This document shows, piece by piece, positions 37,603 to 48,322 of a stretch of 64,000 nt of DNA; the first letter of the stretch is position 1, and every line of letters begins with the position of its first letter. Below the pieces are notes generated by a model. It saw nothing but the letters and a program-made list of their open reading frames with translations, ran no database searches and was not told the DNA's origin. The position numbers and the translations under genes are program-made. The stretch covers positions 33,815,426 through 33,879,425 of the forward strand of contig OZ022256.1 of NCBI GenBank assembly GCA_963978905.1, given 5' to 3'. This DNA is from Trichostrongylus colubriformis (taxonomy: Eukaryota > Nematoda > Chromadorea > Rhabditida > Trichostrongylidae).

Positions 37603-38325
37603 GCCTGAGGGAAGGTAATTCCCTTTCACTAGGAGCCTCTTCCGTGGTTAGATAGACTCACCCAAGCCGCGTAAGCTGTACCTTCACCGAGGTGTGAGTG
37701 TGAGTTTCTGCAGCGTGGAGAGGCAAAGAAGGTAGCGCGACTCCAACATGCACCAGGCCCGCCCACTCTTGACGTGATTGCTGGCAATGGCAGCGATGGC
37801 AACAGTGTGGCAAATGAGGCTTATGATTTATGCGATAAGATAGGAACTGTCTCGATCTCTCTCTTTCTCGTGGTATATCGTACAAGGCCAGATGCCAGGA
37901 GGCCTTATTTTTGCCACTTTCTGGGTCTTTTTCTTTGTCGGCTATTCTTCAGCATCTCATTTCCATAATCCAGCGCTATAACTAGGGTACTCCCAGGTGT
38001 CAAAGAAAGTAGCCGCTCACGAACACCTCCCTTCTTTTTTGGCCTCGAAGATAACAATAGCTGCTGTAGCTGGATTTTATAGTTGCAATAAGTTCTGTTG
38101 CTACTATGTTCTCAGTCCTGAAGCAAAAAGATACTCATTGCCTATTACCTTACACGAGTTCATTATCATCTACTTATTCAGAGGTTAGGTTCTGGTGCTT
38201 ATCGCTTACCTTTGCAGGTACTATCTCCCACTTGTCTTCTCATATACGACCCCTTGGTCGAGCAATCCTTGACTCCCGGTTCACCGTGGCTATAACCCAT
38301 TCATGGTAATCCTGGGATATGCCTT
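37603..38325 (+). mobile_element. TTAA-type MITE copy 2, interrupted
   Basis: Same family as 7761-9920 and 41202-41691. It holds the GGCAAATGAGGCTTATGATTT block and the AGGAGGCCTTATTTTTGCC block, and ends GGTAATCCTGGGATATGCCT followed by TTAA at 38326-38329. The left end is approximate. A 307-bp element is inserted at 37983-38289. Confidence 0.6.
37983..38289. mobile_element. 307-bp insertion with 8-bp target duplication (hAT-like)
   Basis: Direct repeats GCTATAAC at 37975-37982 and 38290-38297 flank it, and the host MITE aligns with its relatives only when it is removed. Ends (TAGGGTACTCCC... and ...GGTTCACCGTG) are weakly inverted. An 8-bp duplication is typical of hAT elements. It encodes no transposase. 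Confidence 0.55.
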
Positions 38326-38626
38326 TAAAGTGCTAGTTAAATAGTTGTGCGAGTCCTTTGCACTTAAAATGTTTATTTGGAAGAATTATTGACAAAAATC
38401 CGTTTCTTATGTATCAAAGCTCTTCATGATGCAATAGAAACACATCGAACCTATTCACAGTTGTGATTTTTGGGGTGAAACACTTGGAAACGCTGAAGGT
38501 CGGGCTCAAAAAAGATAGATAGCAGAAATTTCGCTTTTGAGAAACACGTAATAGCTGTAGAGAAGAGTGATTCGAAGATTAAAACTACGTAATACATGTT
38601 AACGATAAATTGAATGAGCGTCGGCA

Positions 38627-41600
38627 CTATTCTGCAGCTTTCACTTCAGACATTTGAGACATGACGGTGTTTGCTGAAGCACCACAGGACTGGAGCAGCT
38701 TGACAACCTAGACATTCCTGTCACATTCAACGCACTGGTGAGAAATCAAACTTTAAAACTCACTTCTGTCATTGTAGCTCTGCTTGCCGGATTTTTCGCA
38801 AATACTCGCTCGACAAAAAACTTCCTCACCTTTTCTGGTGTGCATTTAGGAAAGGTCACGCACTTGCCTTCGATCACCTACAATACAACTTGTTGCATGC
38901 TTCAAGGTTCCACCTGCTATAGTCAAGAAGACGAACCGCCACTTTAACTTCGGCGTTGGTTTGACCATCCCATGGTTCAGCACCGTCTGCAAAAATCTCA
39001 TAAACTAGCACTCCAAAACTGAACACGTCTGTCTTCAGCGAGAAGGTGAACGTAGTGATCGTTTCCGGTGCGAGCCATTTTATGGGCAGCTTCATTGCAC
39101 TTTTCAGTTTGTAATGGACGCCCAGTCGTGACAGTCCGAAGTCACTAATCTTCACCTGAAATTTTCGTACCTGTACAAGTAGCGCACATATTTTCGTTTT
39201 CTCTCGTCATGTTAGCGAAAGGAGCACTCCTACCTATAGAGAAGGAATCTGGTGAAAATCTGCATACCACTCGATCATGGGTAATCAAACAGTTTCTGGC
39301 TGCCAAATCGCGATGCATGCACTGATTGCTGTGTAGATACTCCACACCCAATGCAGCTCCAAGACACATGTCCATTTTGTCCTTCACTTCCACCTTGTTT
39401 GCGTTCTCCTTCAGGAATGTGTTCAGTGCACCACCTGCGTAACGAAAACAGAAGCAGTGCTAGCTTTGTGAAGGTAAGGAGACTCGAAGCATATCTGATG
39501 GTTTCTCTAGGAAAGGCGGTCATCTCTTATCTCATAATGACCCTGAATAGTAAATCCGCAAACTCAGTTGTATATTTTTGCAAAGGTACTAGTGGAAAAG
39601 GCAGAAGGCGCGCTTCTCCTCAAGGACCGTAGGTCAGTCTTCGGACGCAGACCCTGCAGCCCATCCCGCTCTTACACAAGCAGCGGCTCCTTGAGGTTCA
39701 AAGGAATCGTCTATGAAAATTTGAGTTCCCTTATTCTCAAACAAAGGTATTCGTTCACTACAAGCCGTATACGAAATTCCATGGATGAAATCCATCAACT
39801 ATATAGGGTTTACCTAAATTACATCCGCCGCTGTATTGCAATAATTTGTTAGTCTTAATAGAGCGAATGCATAACCAACCCATTCACAATTTCACTAACA
39901 TCCTGTGTAACAAGGTGGAGCGATCGCACTATAACTTGTACCGCAAGGATACAAGCTTAATGTTCTCATCACGCAATCGCTAGTTACACATAAGTTTTTC
40001 CATTCATTCCTTCACAAATCTTTGCTAGAGGTACTGTGTGACTCGATACTACGAAGGCCACCTTGGGCAACCTTAGCATTCCTCACCTTTTACTGAAGAC
40101 TAGGTAGGAGCTCAATGGAATAAGACCTGGCAGGTTTAGTGGACGCTCCGGAAAGATCGAGTGAGCATCTTGGAGTACAGTTTCACTCTATAAGCTACAG
40201 CCCTCCCGCTAGAGTGACCACGCACTTTTTCATAGTGTTAACGAGGCCAAGGCTTAGTTATGTCTAGTAGCACCTATTTCATACTTACATTCCCTCCAAA
40301 TTTACGCCGAAATCGACGTGAACTATCAGTGCTCTTGATCTCACTAGGATCTGTTTGCTGGTATTCAAACATCCTATCGGCACGGTATACCCAACTAGCT
40401 GTTGCTGACCGCAGTTGGGTTGCCTTGGACGGTTCAAATCGTGAATAATTTTTTCTTCGAACAGAAAAATGGTAAGGTGCGTGAAACCGTGGGAACAAAT
40501 GGCTACGTAACGCATTTTGAAAGTTTTTCGGATTTCAAGGATATCATGAGCTTCACTGCGACAAGTCCGCACCTAGTTAGAAAAAGAACTTGCGCAGCTA
40601 CTGAGCAGCAAATGAAAGAATTGTTACAATTCCTGAGGAGAAAAAGGAACAAGAATACAATTGCCCAGAATTTCGGGACACCTTGTATATCCGTTCAAAT
40701 TTCGCACAAACGGCTAGCATTGGCGGGGCACGAGAGCTGTGAGGCTGAAGGGTGGCATCATGTGCTTATTGTTAGAGCGCGAGGCGAAAAAACCCGAGGT
40801 CGGTGACCTTGCCACCAGTTCGCTCTACGAACACCACGCTCAGTGAAGGAAACTCCGATGGCATAAATCTCTGATGGACTTTGATTTCTCATATGAAGCT
40901 TCACATGTGGCCTGTAGTGACCAAATACAGAAAAGCTGTACATGGATAAAAAATAGCTCAAATCCCCTCAACGAATCCTTGAATACATCGTGACAGGGTT
41001 AGTCCTCTTTGTTGCTTTTTTTTCAAGACCGCGTATTACACCATGCATCAGAGATGAATCATGCCAATGTTATATAAGCCCTAAAAATGTCATTATCTTC
41101 AAAAATTCTTTTCTCCGCCTCTCTCTATTGGAACATGGCAATATGAAGCAAATGCTAGGGGCAGAGCACACATTCGTGATAAATCCCCGGGTAATCCTTA
41201 AAGGCACATTTCAGGATTATTGGGGTATTATAGCTCCTGCCGTGGTCAGATAGTTCGACCCACAGTCAGTAGGCTGTACCGACACGTGGGTGTCAGTTAC
41301 TGGAGCGTGCAGATCCAAAAAAGCAAGCTCGACTTCACCCAGCAGCTCAACCCAGACGTCATTGTTGGCAATGGCGGTGGCAGCCATTGCAACAACGTGG
41401 CAAATGAGGCCTACGATTTCTGTGATGAATTGAGATAAGGAAGAGACGCTAGTGATGAAGGAGACGTTGACATGAGTAATTAGGTGATGTCCTGGAGTCT
41501 CCATGATACCATTTAGCGAGAACTGATTCAAAGGCTCGTTTTAACGCGGTAATCTCGTCCAAGACCAGATGTCAGGAGGCCTTATTTTTGCTTTTTCGTG

Positions 41601-44600
41601 AGCTAATTTTAAACCTTTTTTATCAGCGTATTCCACTGCACCTCAAATATTTAGCGCTTCAACCCTCGCAAGGTAATCCTGGAATGTGCCTGCCCTCAAA
41701 AGCGAAGGCTTAGCGAAATCCATTTTTTCCTACCTCGCGATTGGTTGGGCTGTTGATCGCACACAACGAAGAAACTTTGAATTTTGAACGTTTCGACACG
41801 AATTATTTTTACATGTGCAAGGAAGTTTGCTGCTAAGTTTCTAATCATGAAGTTTAGCATGATCAGTTGTTTACTCACCTTTAACAAGTTCAAGAATGAT
41901 GTAAAGTGGCTGCTCGTCTACCGCTACACCATAGATGCGAACGACGTTCCTGTGCTGCAATATCCTACTAGATATAATTCATTAGGAAAGACTGTCTGTC
42001 TGTGTGACTGTTCGTCCACTTGTCACGATGTTCATAACTCGCGTCGCAGCAAAGCAGAGACTCTGAATTTTGCAAATGATGTAGGAGGTGGTAAGGGGAC
42101 TCCAAGACGGAACATCAGTGATTAGTGAACCAAATTCATAACGGTTGATATGATTAGAAAAAGTACGTCAAAAGGCGAACGTCGCCAAATCGGTTTCTCC
42201 TTCTCTGCTGACTGTGGATTGTTCATACTCACAGTATCGCAGGGTACGTGGACTTCAGTGGTACTTATCAAATCTGACAGCGGCTTATAGGGGCTGATAA
42301 GAGCCATTATGAAGAGGGTGGGATAAAATTAATATACCGCTTGCTACTATTAGGTCGTCGGGAAAGTTCTTTCGTTTTTTAAAAACTTGCTTTTTTCCCT
42401 AAATTTGCTTTCCAGCAATTTCTTCTGTACACATATATGTAGTACAAGTTCTCACGCATCTACAGGTATTATTGTCTTCCATCTCCCGGATAACCTTCTT
42501 CGGCAAAATAAATATATCGAAGGTCAATGTCATCTCCATTACCGAAGGCTTTTTTTGAATGGCGTTAGATAGGGAAGGGAAAAGATAATAATCCAATGGA
42601 GCAAGATCAGGGCTATAAGGTGGATGGAGTAGCACTTCTCATTCGAGCTCGAGAATTTTTTGGTGAGTCACTTTTTCATCATGTGGGAAGACTCGCCAAA
42701 AAATTGGCTCACCAAAAAGTTCTCGAGTCCGAATGAGAAGTGCTATCCCATCAACCTCATAGCCTCGACCTTGCTCCATCGGACTACCATCTTTTCCTTG
42801 CCCTATGTAACGCCATTCAAAGAAAAATTTTTGTGCTGAAAATGAGATTGACCCTTGATGTTTATTTTGTCGAAAAAGGTTATCGGGGAGATGGAAGACA
42901 ATAATACCCCTATAGATGCGTTTTAAAAAACGAAAGAACTTTCCCGACAACCTAATACATTCTATACATACAACCGCTATAGCAAAAGGGTCTGATGCTC
43001 AGTGCCACTAACTGAACAAATTCGTTTATGTTCTGATATCATTTGCCGATGTATCGACCACTAAGTTGCTTAGCGTTTCAAATAATGTTGCGTGCCTCTT
43101 GATATTGCGATCCATGGATGGTCAAGATAGGATCTAATTTTCTGATAATAAATCAAGTGATTAATTTTCTCATGCGATGGCAGCAACGATAATGGGTGTC
43201 GACCGCTGGACTTTAAAATTCCAAGGTAAGCATAGCTGGCATATCTACCACCAACATGTAGGAATTAGGTGCTCAGCAAGAGGACGAATTTCTACCATTC
43301 GTTCAAACGAACGCAAAACTATCAATCTCCAAGCTATCTAAACTCCCAACAGTGACCACTTTAGCCAAAATGTTAAACGATTAATGGATAAAACACTTCA
43401 TCTTTGATTCATTCACATCCATCGTCGAAAACATTGTAACGAGAGATATCCACCCTAGATCATCTAAACCGCCGAGAAGTGGTGGCTTTCACCAGCGGTG
43501 CGATATGCAATATTGAATGACTAGATTATCACCACCCATTAACTTAAGCACTAAATGCTCAGCGACTGTGTATACTTTGCACTCCGATATCAATGGCAAC
43601 AGGATGCTTCGACTGCTAAATTACGTGACTCCAAATAGTGATAGGTATTTGTACAAATATCAGTTGGGCTAGCGCTCCGTACTGCGCTTATCACAGTGTG
43701 AAACTGCACGAAATAGAAAACTTCGATAATGGTTGGTCAGTAGCGGCCACTTCCCTATTACATAGTTCTGTTGTGTTATTGGAGCACTACTGTGCAATAG
43801 CCTGGCTGGTTCAATACAGGTTTCTCGTGCAAGAGTAGTAAAGCAACACACACCCTGAAGTTTCTCATCAATCTCGCCTCTTTCATCATTTCCTTGATCT
43901 TTGCTTTCCCGATATCCGTGCAGCCTTTGGTCTATAACTTGAGAGCATCACTCACAAAGTCGAAGAGAAAAAGTTTTTGATACTGTTTACGAATACGCAC
44001 AACTTTTATGGCGACTTCTACTATCCGTCCAGACTTCAGCTTTAAAGTTCCGGCTCGAACTTCACCGAATGCTCCTTCTCCAAGTAGCTTTCCTTGCTGG
44101 ACGTCGCTGTGGAAATATTCCCATGGTTGTTGTTTTATTGGATATTTCAAAATAAACGATATCTGGAACGTTTTCTGTGAGGTTGGAACCACGGAGCTGA
44201 AAGTTTGGCCTGTTGATACCTTGTTTAGTTTCCCTGGTGTTTCACGGTAATGTTTTATAAGTTCTGGGATAGACTCAAATAACCGTGCCACCTCTACCAA
44301 GTATTTTCCGTTTTTTCGTCTTACAATGACGTTCTTGAGCTGAAACTGACTTCGTGAATTGGACCGTGGCTTTTGACCACCAATACCTGACACTGATCAA
44401 GGTCCATCCATACACTTGCAAACCTGCTGCTACCCTCCAACTTACCTTGCCACGCACCTTCTTCTCATATCCTTTTTTGCCTTGTGCCTCATCTTCTTTC
44501 TCGTCAATATTTTGCAGACGTGAAAGTTCTCCTGGAGGACACTCACATACGACCGACAATATAATTTCTCTTTTCATTTTTTGGTGAGGATCGTTATCGA

Positions 44601-46095
44601 CCTGGAACCACAGAAGTTTCATTAAATCGTATGACTGTAAGCGAGCTGAAATTAGGCTTAGTGGACTGGTCGACCGTCGCAGAGGAAAGCAGAGGTGTTA
44701 AAGACAGCAGAGGGGCAAATTTGGCAGATTGTGGAATATAAAAGGATGCTCAGCAGTGTAACAGTAGCGAAAAAACGAAATAAATATAATAATAAATATA
44801 AAAACGAAAAAATAAGGAAGAGGAGTATGGAACCTCCTTCTCCTCTCTCGCACCCCTCTGCGTCACCAGCCGGAGGTAGACTGCAAACGATCGCAGAGGC
44901 TAAATCAGCATGCCGCGAACGTTGTTCAGTCTTCACCGGCAACCTGATGAACAACAAAAGGACCTGCCGTGCTGCGGGATCGTAATAAGATCCCAAGCCG
45001 CGCTTTTCCAACGCGAGTTCCGCTACACGTCACCTCTTCTGAAGTGGAAGGCTTGTTCTTATAGAACATGTATTCACAATTCTCACTTTCTTCCTACCCC
45101 TCCCGGTGCCTTTGAATGCTGCAACGGGAAAAAATGATTGGCCAAAAAGAGCATGAGAAATTGGACTCTTTTTCTCCACTATTCTCGTCGCCAACAAGGT
45201 CTGCAGCGCGCCGCATCCATGAGTATAGAATGGCTTGGCGTCCAGCATAAGACTCGCTTGCTTAGGAAGGGAGAAGGACGGTTATATCGAATGCATAGGC
45301 TTTCCATTTTACTATCCACTTATCTACTTGAGAAGCGGGATTTTGGACAAGGTATAAGGTCTGATCGAGCGTGGCAACATCTTCTTAAGGCACAAGCGCT
45401 ACCACAAAGCCACAGTGACCGTTACTGCAGGCACGCCTAGCCTCGCTGATGCGTCCCTTCGAGCAAAGTGCACTGCCGATGAGTAATACAAGCAACATTC
45501 GAGTCCTCCTAACTCTCTTCGAGGAGTTATTTCGCGATTCTGGTTTTCATAGTAGTAATCAGCATTCAAGACCTATCGACCTCCTTAGGTCTCATTTCAA
45601 GTCCCTATATTGGAAACCCTTTATTGGTAAACTTTTCATAGAGTACTCGAAGGCGGCTATTATCTTACAATCAATTAGTAACCTACTCTTTCAGCCGAAT
45701 ATTCCAAAACACTGTTTACCAATGCAGCTTTATGCATATGAGTCGAGGGTCATGCATGAACGAACTAATAGTGCCTGTTCACCACTTTACGAAGATTTGT
45801 GAAAAACATCTGCATTTTTAAACTTTGTTTTGGAGTCCAGTATCACAAATATGTGTAACAGCGTAAATATAATTAGTTTCAACCTACCTCACTGACTCGT
45901 ATCAAAAATTCTCCTACATACTTTAGTAGACAAAATAAATCTTCGCGAGGAAGGAATCCGTGGTAGAACTCGAATTCTTTTAAAGTCTGAACATTAGAGT
46001 GTGAAAGAGCACAATTTCTAGGTTTCTCGTTTTTGTATGTTCTATGAAACTTGCTTTCTCTTCCTCCTTGTCAAGGCCTTCAGTGCCATGGGCAT
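38627..46095 (-). CDS. SH2 domain non-receptor tyrosine kinase, FER-like nematode family
   Basis: Cytoplasmic protein tyrosine kinase with an N-terminal SH2 domain, about 451 aa. Minus-strand exons: 46051-46095, 45888-45986, 44446-44601, 44001-44339, 43854-43931, 41879-41954, 39268-39434, 38937-39155, 38764-38877 and 38627-38689. All junctions keep phase. SH2: YHGFLPRED at residues 23-31, phosphotyrosine Arg45 in FLIRVSE, end near HY131. Kinase: Gly loop GEGAFG 187-192, VAIK Lys212, helix-C Glu231, HRDLAARN 305-312, DFG 325-327, APE 349-351, subdomain XI Arg426; Tyr335 lies in the activation segment. The compact SH2-kinase layout without F-BAR fits the nematode-expanded FER-like group; some members act in sperm. 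The start is ATG 46095, 28 nt after a TTTCAG (46124-46129), a likely trans-splice acceptor. In exon 44001-44339 a 57-nt GT...CAG segment could be spliced or retained. The last exon boundary is uncertain. Confidence 0.88.
39804..40685 (+). mobile_element. GGGTGTCCC-terminus DNA transposon, degenerate copy in a kinase intron
   Basis: It aligns end to end with the element at 46182-47096 (for example GTATTGCAAT, AACCCATTCACAA, TTTACGCCGAAAT, CCTATCGGCA, GAGCAGCAAATGAAAGAA). Its ends have decayed (TAGGGTTTACC... and ...GGGACACCTTG) but TA still flanks both. It lies in the 2.4-kb intron 39435-41878. No intact transposase is seen. Confidence 0.65.
41202..41691 (+). mobile_element. TTAA-type MITE copy 3, intact body
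   Basis: 490 bp with inverted ends AGGCACATTTCAGGATTA and GGTAATCCTGGAATGTGCC. TTAA precedes it at 41198-41201 but is not preserved on the right. It serves as the reference copy showing where 7761-9920 and 37603-38325 were interrupted. It lies in intron 39435-41878 of the kinase gene. Confidence 0.75.
41963..43809 (+). mobile_element. Non-autonomous Helitron inside kinase intron 41955-43853
   Basis: The 5' end A|TCCTACTAGATATAATTC matches the starts at 48323 and 62526. The 3' end has a GCAC-TACT-GTGC stem-loop followed 10 nt later by CTGG and a flanking T (43810), homologous to the end at 63884. Insertion lies between A and T without duplication, as for Helitrons. The body matches 48323 onward (ACCGCTATAG, TTGATGCTCAGTGCCA, CGACC.CTAA..TGCTTAGCGTT). 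A mariner derivative interrupts it at 42353-42952. Subtracting the Helitron leaves a 52-bp intron. Confidence 0.75.
42353..42952 (-). mobile_element. Palindromic mariner derivative nested in the Helitron
   Basis: The termini GGTCGTCGGGAAAGTTC and GAACTTTCCCGACAACC are inverted, with TA at 42351-42352 and 42953-42954. On the minus strand the left half encodes the end of a mariner transposase with the signature HPPYSPDLAPLDYYLF (about 42580-42635). The right half carries the same 3' sequence in the opposite direction, more decayed. Both halves are therefore the transposase 3' end, head to head around a loop at about 42668-42708. It is non-functional. Family: Tc1/mariner, mariner branch. Confidence 0.8.
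44690..45135 (+). repeat. Dispersed repeat family R, copy 2
   Basis: Same family and orientation as 31600-31990 and 61690-62170. Shared blocks are GATGCTCAGCAGTGTAA, CACCCCTCTGCGTCACCAGC, AAGCCGCGCTTTT and CACCTCTTCTGAA. It lies in kinase intron 44602-45887, where the host gene is on the opposite strand. Confidence 0.65.
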
Positions 46096-46123
46096 CTTCC
46101 GATTTGATTTCTGACTGCTTTGT

Positions 46124-46129
46124 CTGAAA
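46124..46129 (-). promoter_or_regulatory. Likely spliced-leader acceptor of the kinase gene
   Basis: TTTCAG on the minus strand lies 28 nt before the ATG at 46095, with no in-frame upstream coding exon found. This spacing and sequence suit SL trans-splicing in nematodes. The alternative is a cis-spliced 5' UTR. Confidence 0.5.
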
Positions 46130-46181
46130 GGGGTGAAGGTCTATATTAGTACATAGAGTACACGGTAGGTATACGGTAATA

Positions 46182-47096
46182 CAGGGTGTCCCAAAATTAT
46201 GGGCGCCAATGTATTGCAATATTTTGTTGGGGTCAATAGAGTGGATGGAAAATTAACCCATTCACAACTTTACCCACCCCTTATGCAACAAGACACAGCA
46301 GTCATATCATAAGTTTCTTTGCCCCGACAAGGATACAAGTTCAAAGTCTCTCTATCACTCAACCGCCCTTGACACGCTGCTTTTTCCATACATTCTTTCC
46401 CATATTTCTCAGGGCTACCGTAGGTGGCTCCATACTAGGATGGCTGACTCGTCAGACCTTGCCCTAGTTGAGGACCCTGGCAGTAGATCAATGAAATCAT
46501 GTTTTGGGAAATTTGACGGACGTTTCGAAAAGTGATGAATTCGGAAAAATCGGGTCGGCAGCGCTTTTGTATCAATTTGGTTCTATAAACTAAAGCGCTT
46601 TGCCGCTAAACTCACCAAGTATTTTTGCGAAAGACTAGTGAGGAGAGTGCTTTATTATGTCCAACAGCCAGTTCCTCATGTTCACATTCCCGCAAGCTTT
46701 ACGCCGAAATTGATGGAAACCAACAGCTTGTCACCATTGGACATCATTACTGGGACCCGATTGCTGGAATCCAAACACCCTATCGGCATGGTATACCCTA
46801 CCAGACGTTGTTGGCCAAGAATTGCCCTTATCGGTTCAGGACGTGGAAACTTTTTCGCTCGAACAAAAGTACGGCGAGGTGCGTGTCACCGTTGAAGCGA
46901 ATGACTACCAAGTGTATTTGAAAAACTTCTGAAATCTCGAAAATACCATGAGCTTCACCCCGACAAGCATGCACCTTGGTAGAAGAAGATCCTGTGCACC
47001 CACTGAGCAGCAAATGAAAGAAAAAGGATTGATACAATTGTATAGAGGAATCCGAAAAATTACGTGTTCAGGCGCCCACAATTTTGGGACACCCTG
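46182..47096 (+). mobile_element. 915-bp DNA transposon with 26-bp GGGTGTCCC inverted ends
   Basis: The termini CAGGGTGTCCCAAAATTATG... and ...CAATTTTGGGACACCCTG differ at one base over 26, and both sides are flanked by TA. It is related to 39804-40685 over its whole length. TA targeting places it in the Tc1/mariner-IS630 superfamily. The interior frames are broken, so it is non-autonomous. It lies just upstream of the kinase start. Confidence 0.75.
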
Positions 47097-47101
47097 TATA
47101 A

Positions 47102-48322
47102 TTACAAGACTACTGTAGGACAGTTCGCACCTCACTTCGCACCTCCTAGCCTTTCCTGTAGTGTGACCCTATTTGACTGCTTGCACCTCTGTTGAGCTGT
47201 AAGATGTTAACAGTAATGCACATGTACAAGGAGAAAAGGTGAAAATGTTTGAATAAAGAGGTTCATCCGCAGTTTGCAGTAACAAATCATTGATACGAGC
47301 CAAGTCTATTATCCAATGATTGCGCCAGGCAGGTGCTGGAGTTGAGCTGCGAAATGCTGAGAGGTTAATGCTGGAAGGAAAGTAGGAACTGGAATTTAAA
47401 ATGTGGGTCGCTGAGGGGTTGATGATGGCAAGGAGACAAGAGTTGGATATGAAACGGTAGTTGATGATGTGAAAAATGGGTTTTATGATTATGCTGAGAC
47501 CAAATGCAACAGGAAGTGCCACATGCATTGCGCTATGCTAAGATGAGAAGGAGAAATACTCATAACCTGGAAACAGGGGGGGGGGGAGCGACGTGAGAGG
47601 AGATGTAGTAGAATCCATGCACAGGTTTTGCACGTAGAATACGTGCGGCTGTGATGCGGTAATGGGTACAGAAGGAACTTAGAGGGAAAGTTGTAATGTC
47701 AGCCTAGAAGAATTCTCATGCCAAACTAACACCAACTATGAAGAGGGATTATTTGTTCTTATGTTACCTGTATAAAACCTCTCGTATCACTTTTCACAGA
47801 GTAATAGGTAAAAAGAAGAAAGACATCATGTCAGGTACAGGTGTGAGAGGCCTTCAATCTCTTAGAAGCAAGTAGGATGCTTATGTACTACCAATGTCGT
47901 AACTAAGTGACAAAGAGAATATTCTTAGGCACACATGAGTGGAGCGATCATGGGTTACTGATAATAAACTTGAGAGTTAGGTTTGTATTAATGAAGTGCT
48001 ACTCGAACTACGAGCGAACTTCTTTTTCATACACTTTCATCTTTTCCCTCTTATATGTGCATTACTTTTGCCTTTCAAAGCTCAACAATCGGAAGAAGCA
48101 ATCAAGGGACACCACAGGCAGGGCTGGGAGGTGCGAAGTGACCTCAGTAGTCCTGCAATTATCATATCGTATACCTACCGCGTCCTTTATGAACTTAAGG
48201 TGCACATCCGTCTGAAAGTGAGCAGCATCAAAGGTGGAAGAGGAAATGTGGTTACTCAATGCGGCTGAATATGCCACTTACCAGTTGAGGTATCGCACAG
48301 TAGTATGGAATAACACAAAAGA
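47102..48322. other. Intergenic, no supported feature
   Basis: AT-rich sequence with short frames. A G-run occurs at about 47577-47586. No gene or repeat copy was recognised. Confidence 0.4.

Noticed and set aside
40260..40806. 134-codon plus-strand gene in the kinase intron
   Set aside because: Lies mostly in a decayed transposon and the frame is not conserved in the related copy at 46182-47096.
45449..45802. 117-codon plus-strand gene antisense to the kinase
   Set aside because: Falls in a kinase intron, no motif, no splice support.
47577..47586. G-quadruplex or regulatory G-run
   Set aside because: A single homopolymer run without the repeated G-tracts a quadruplex needs.
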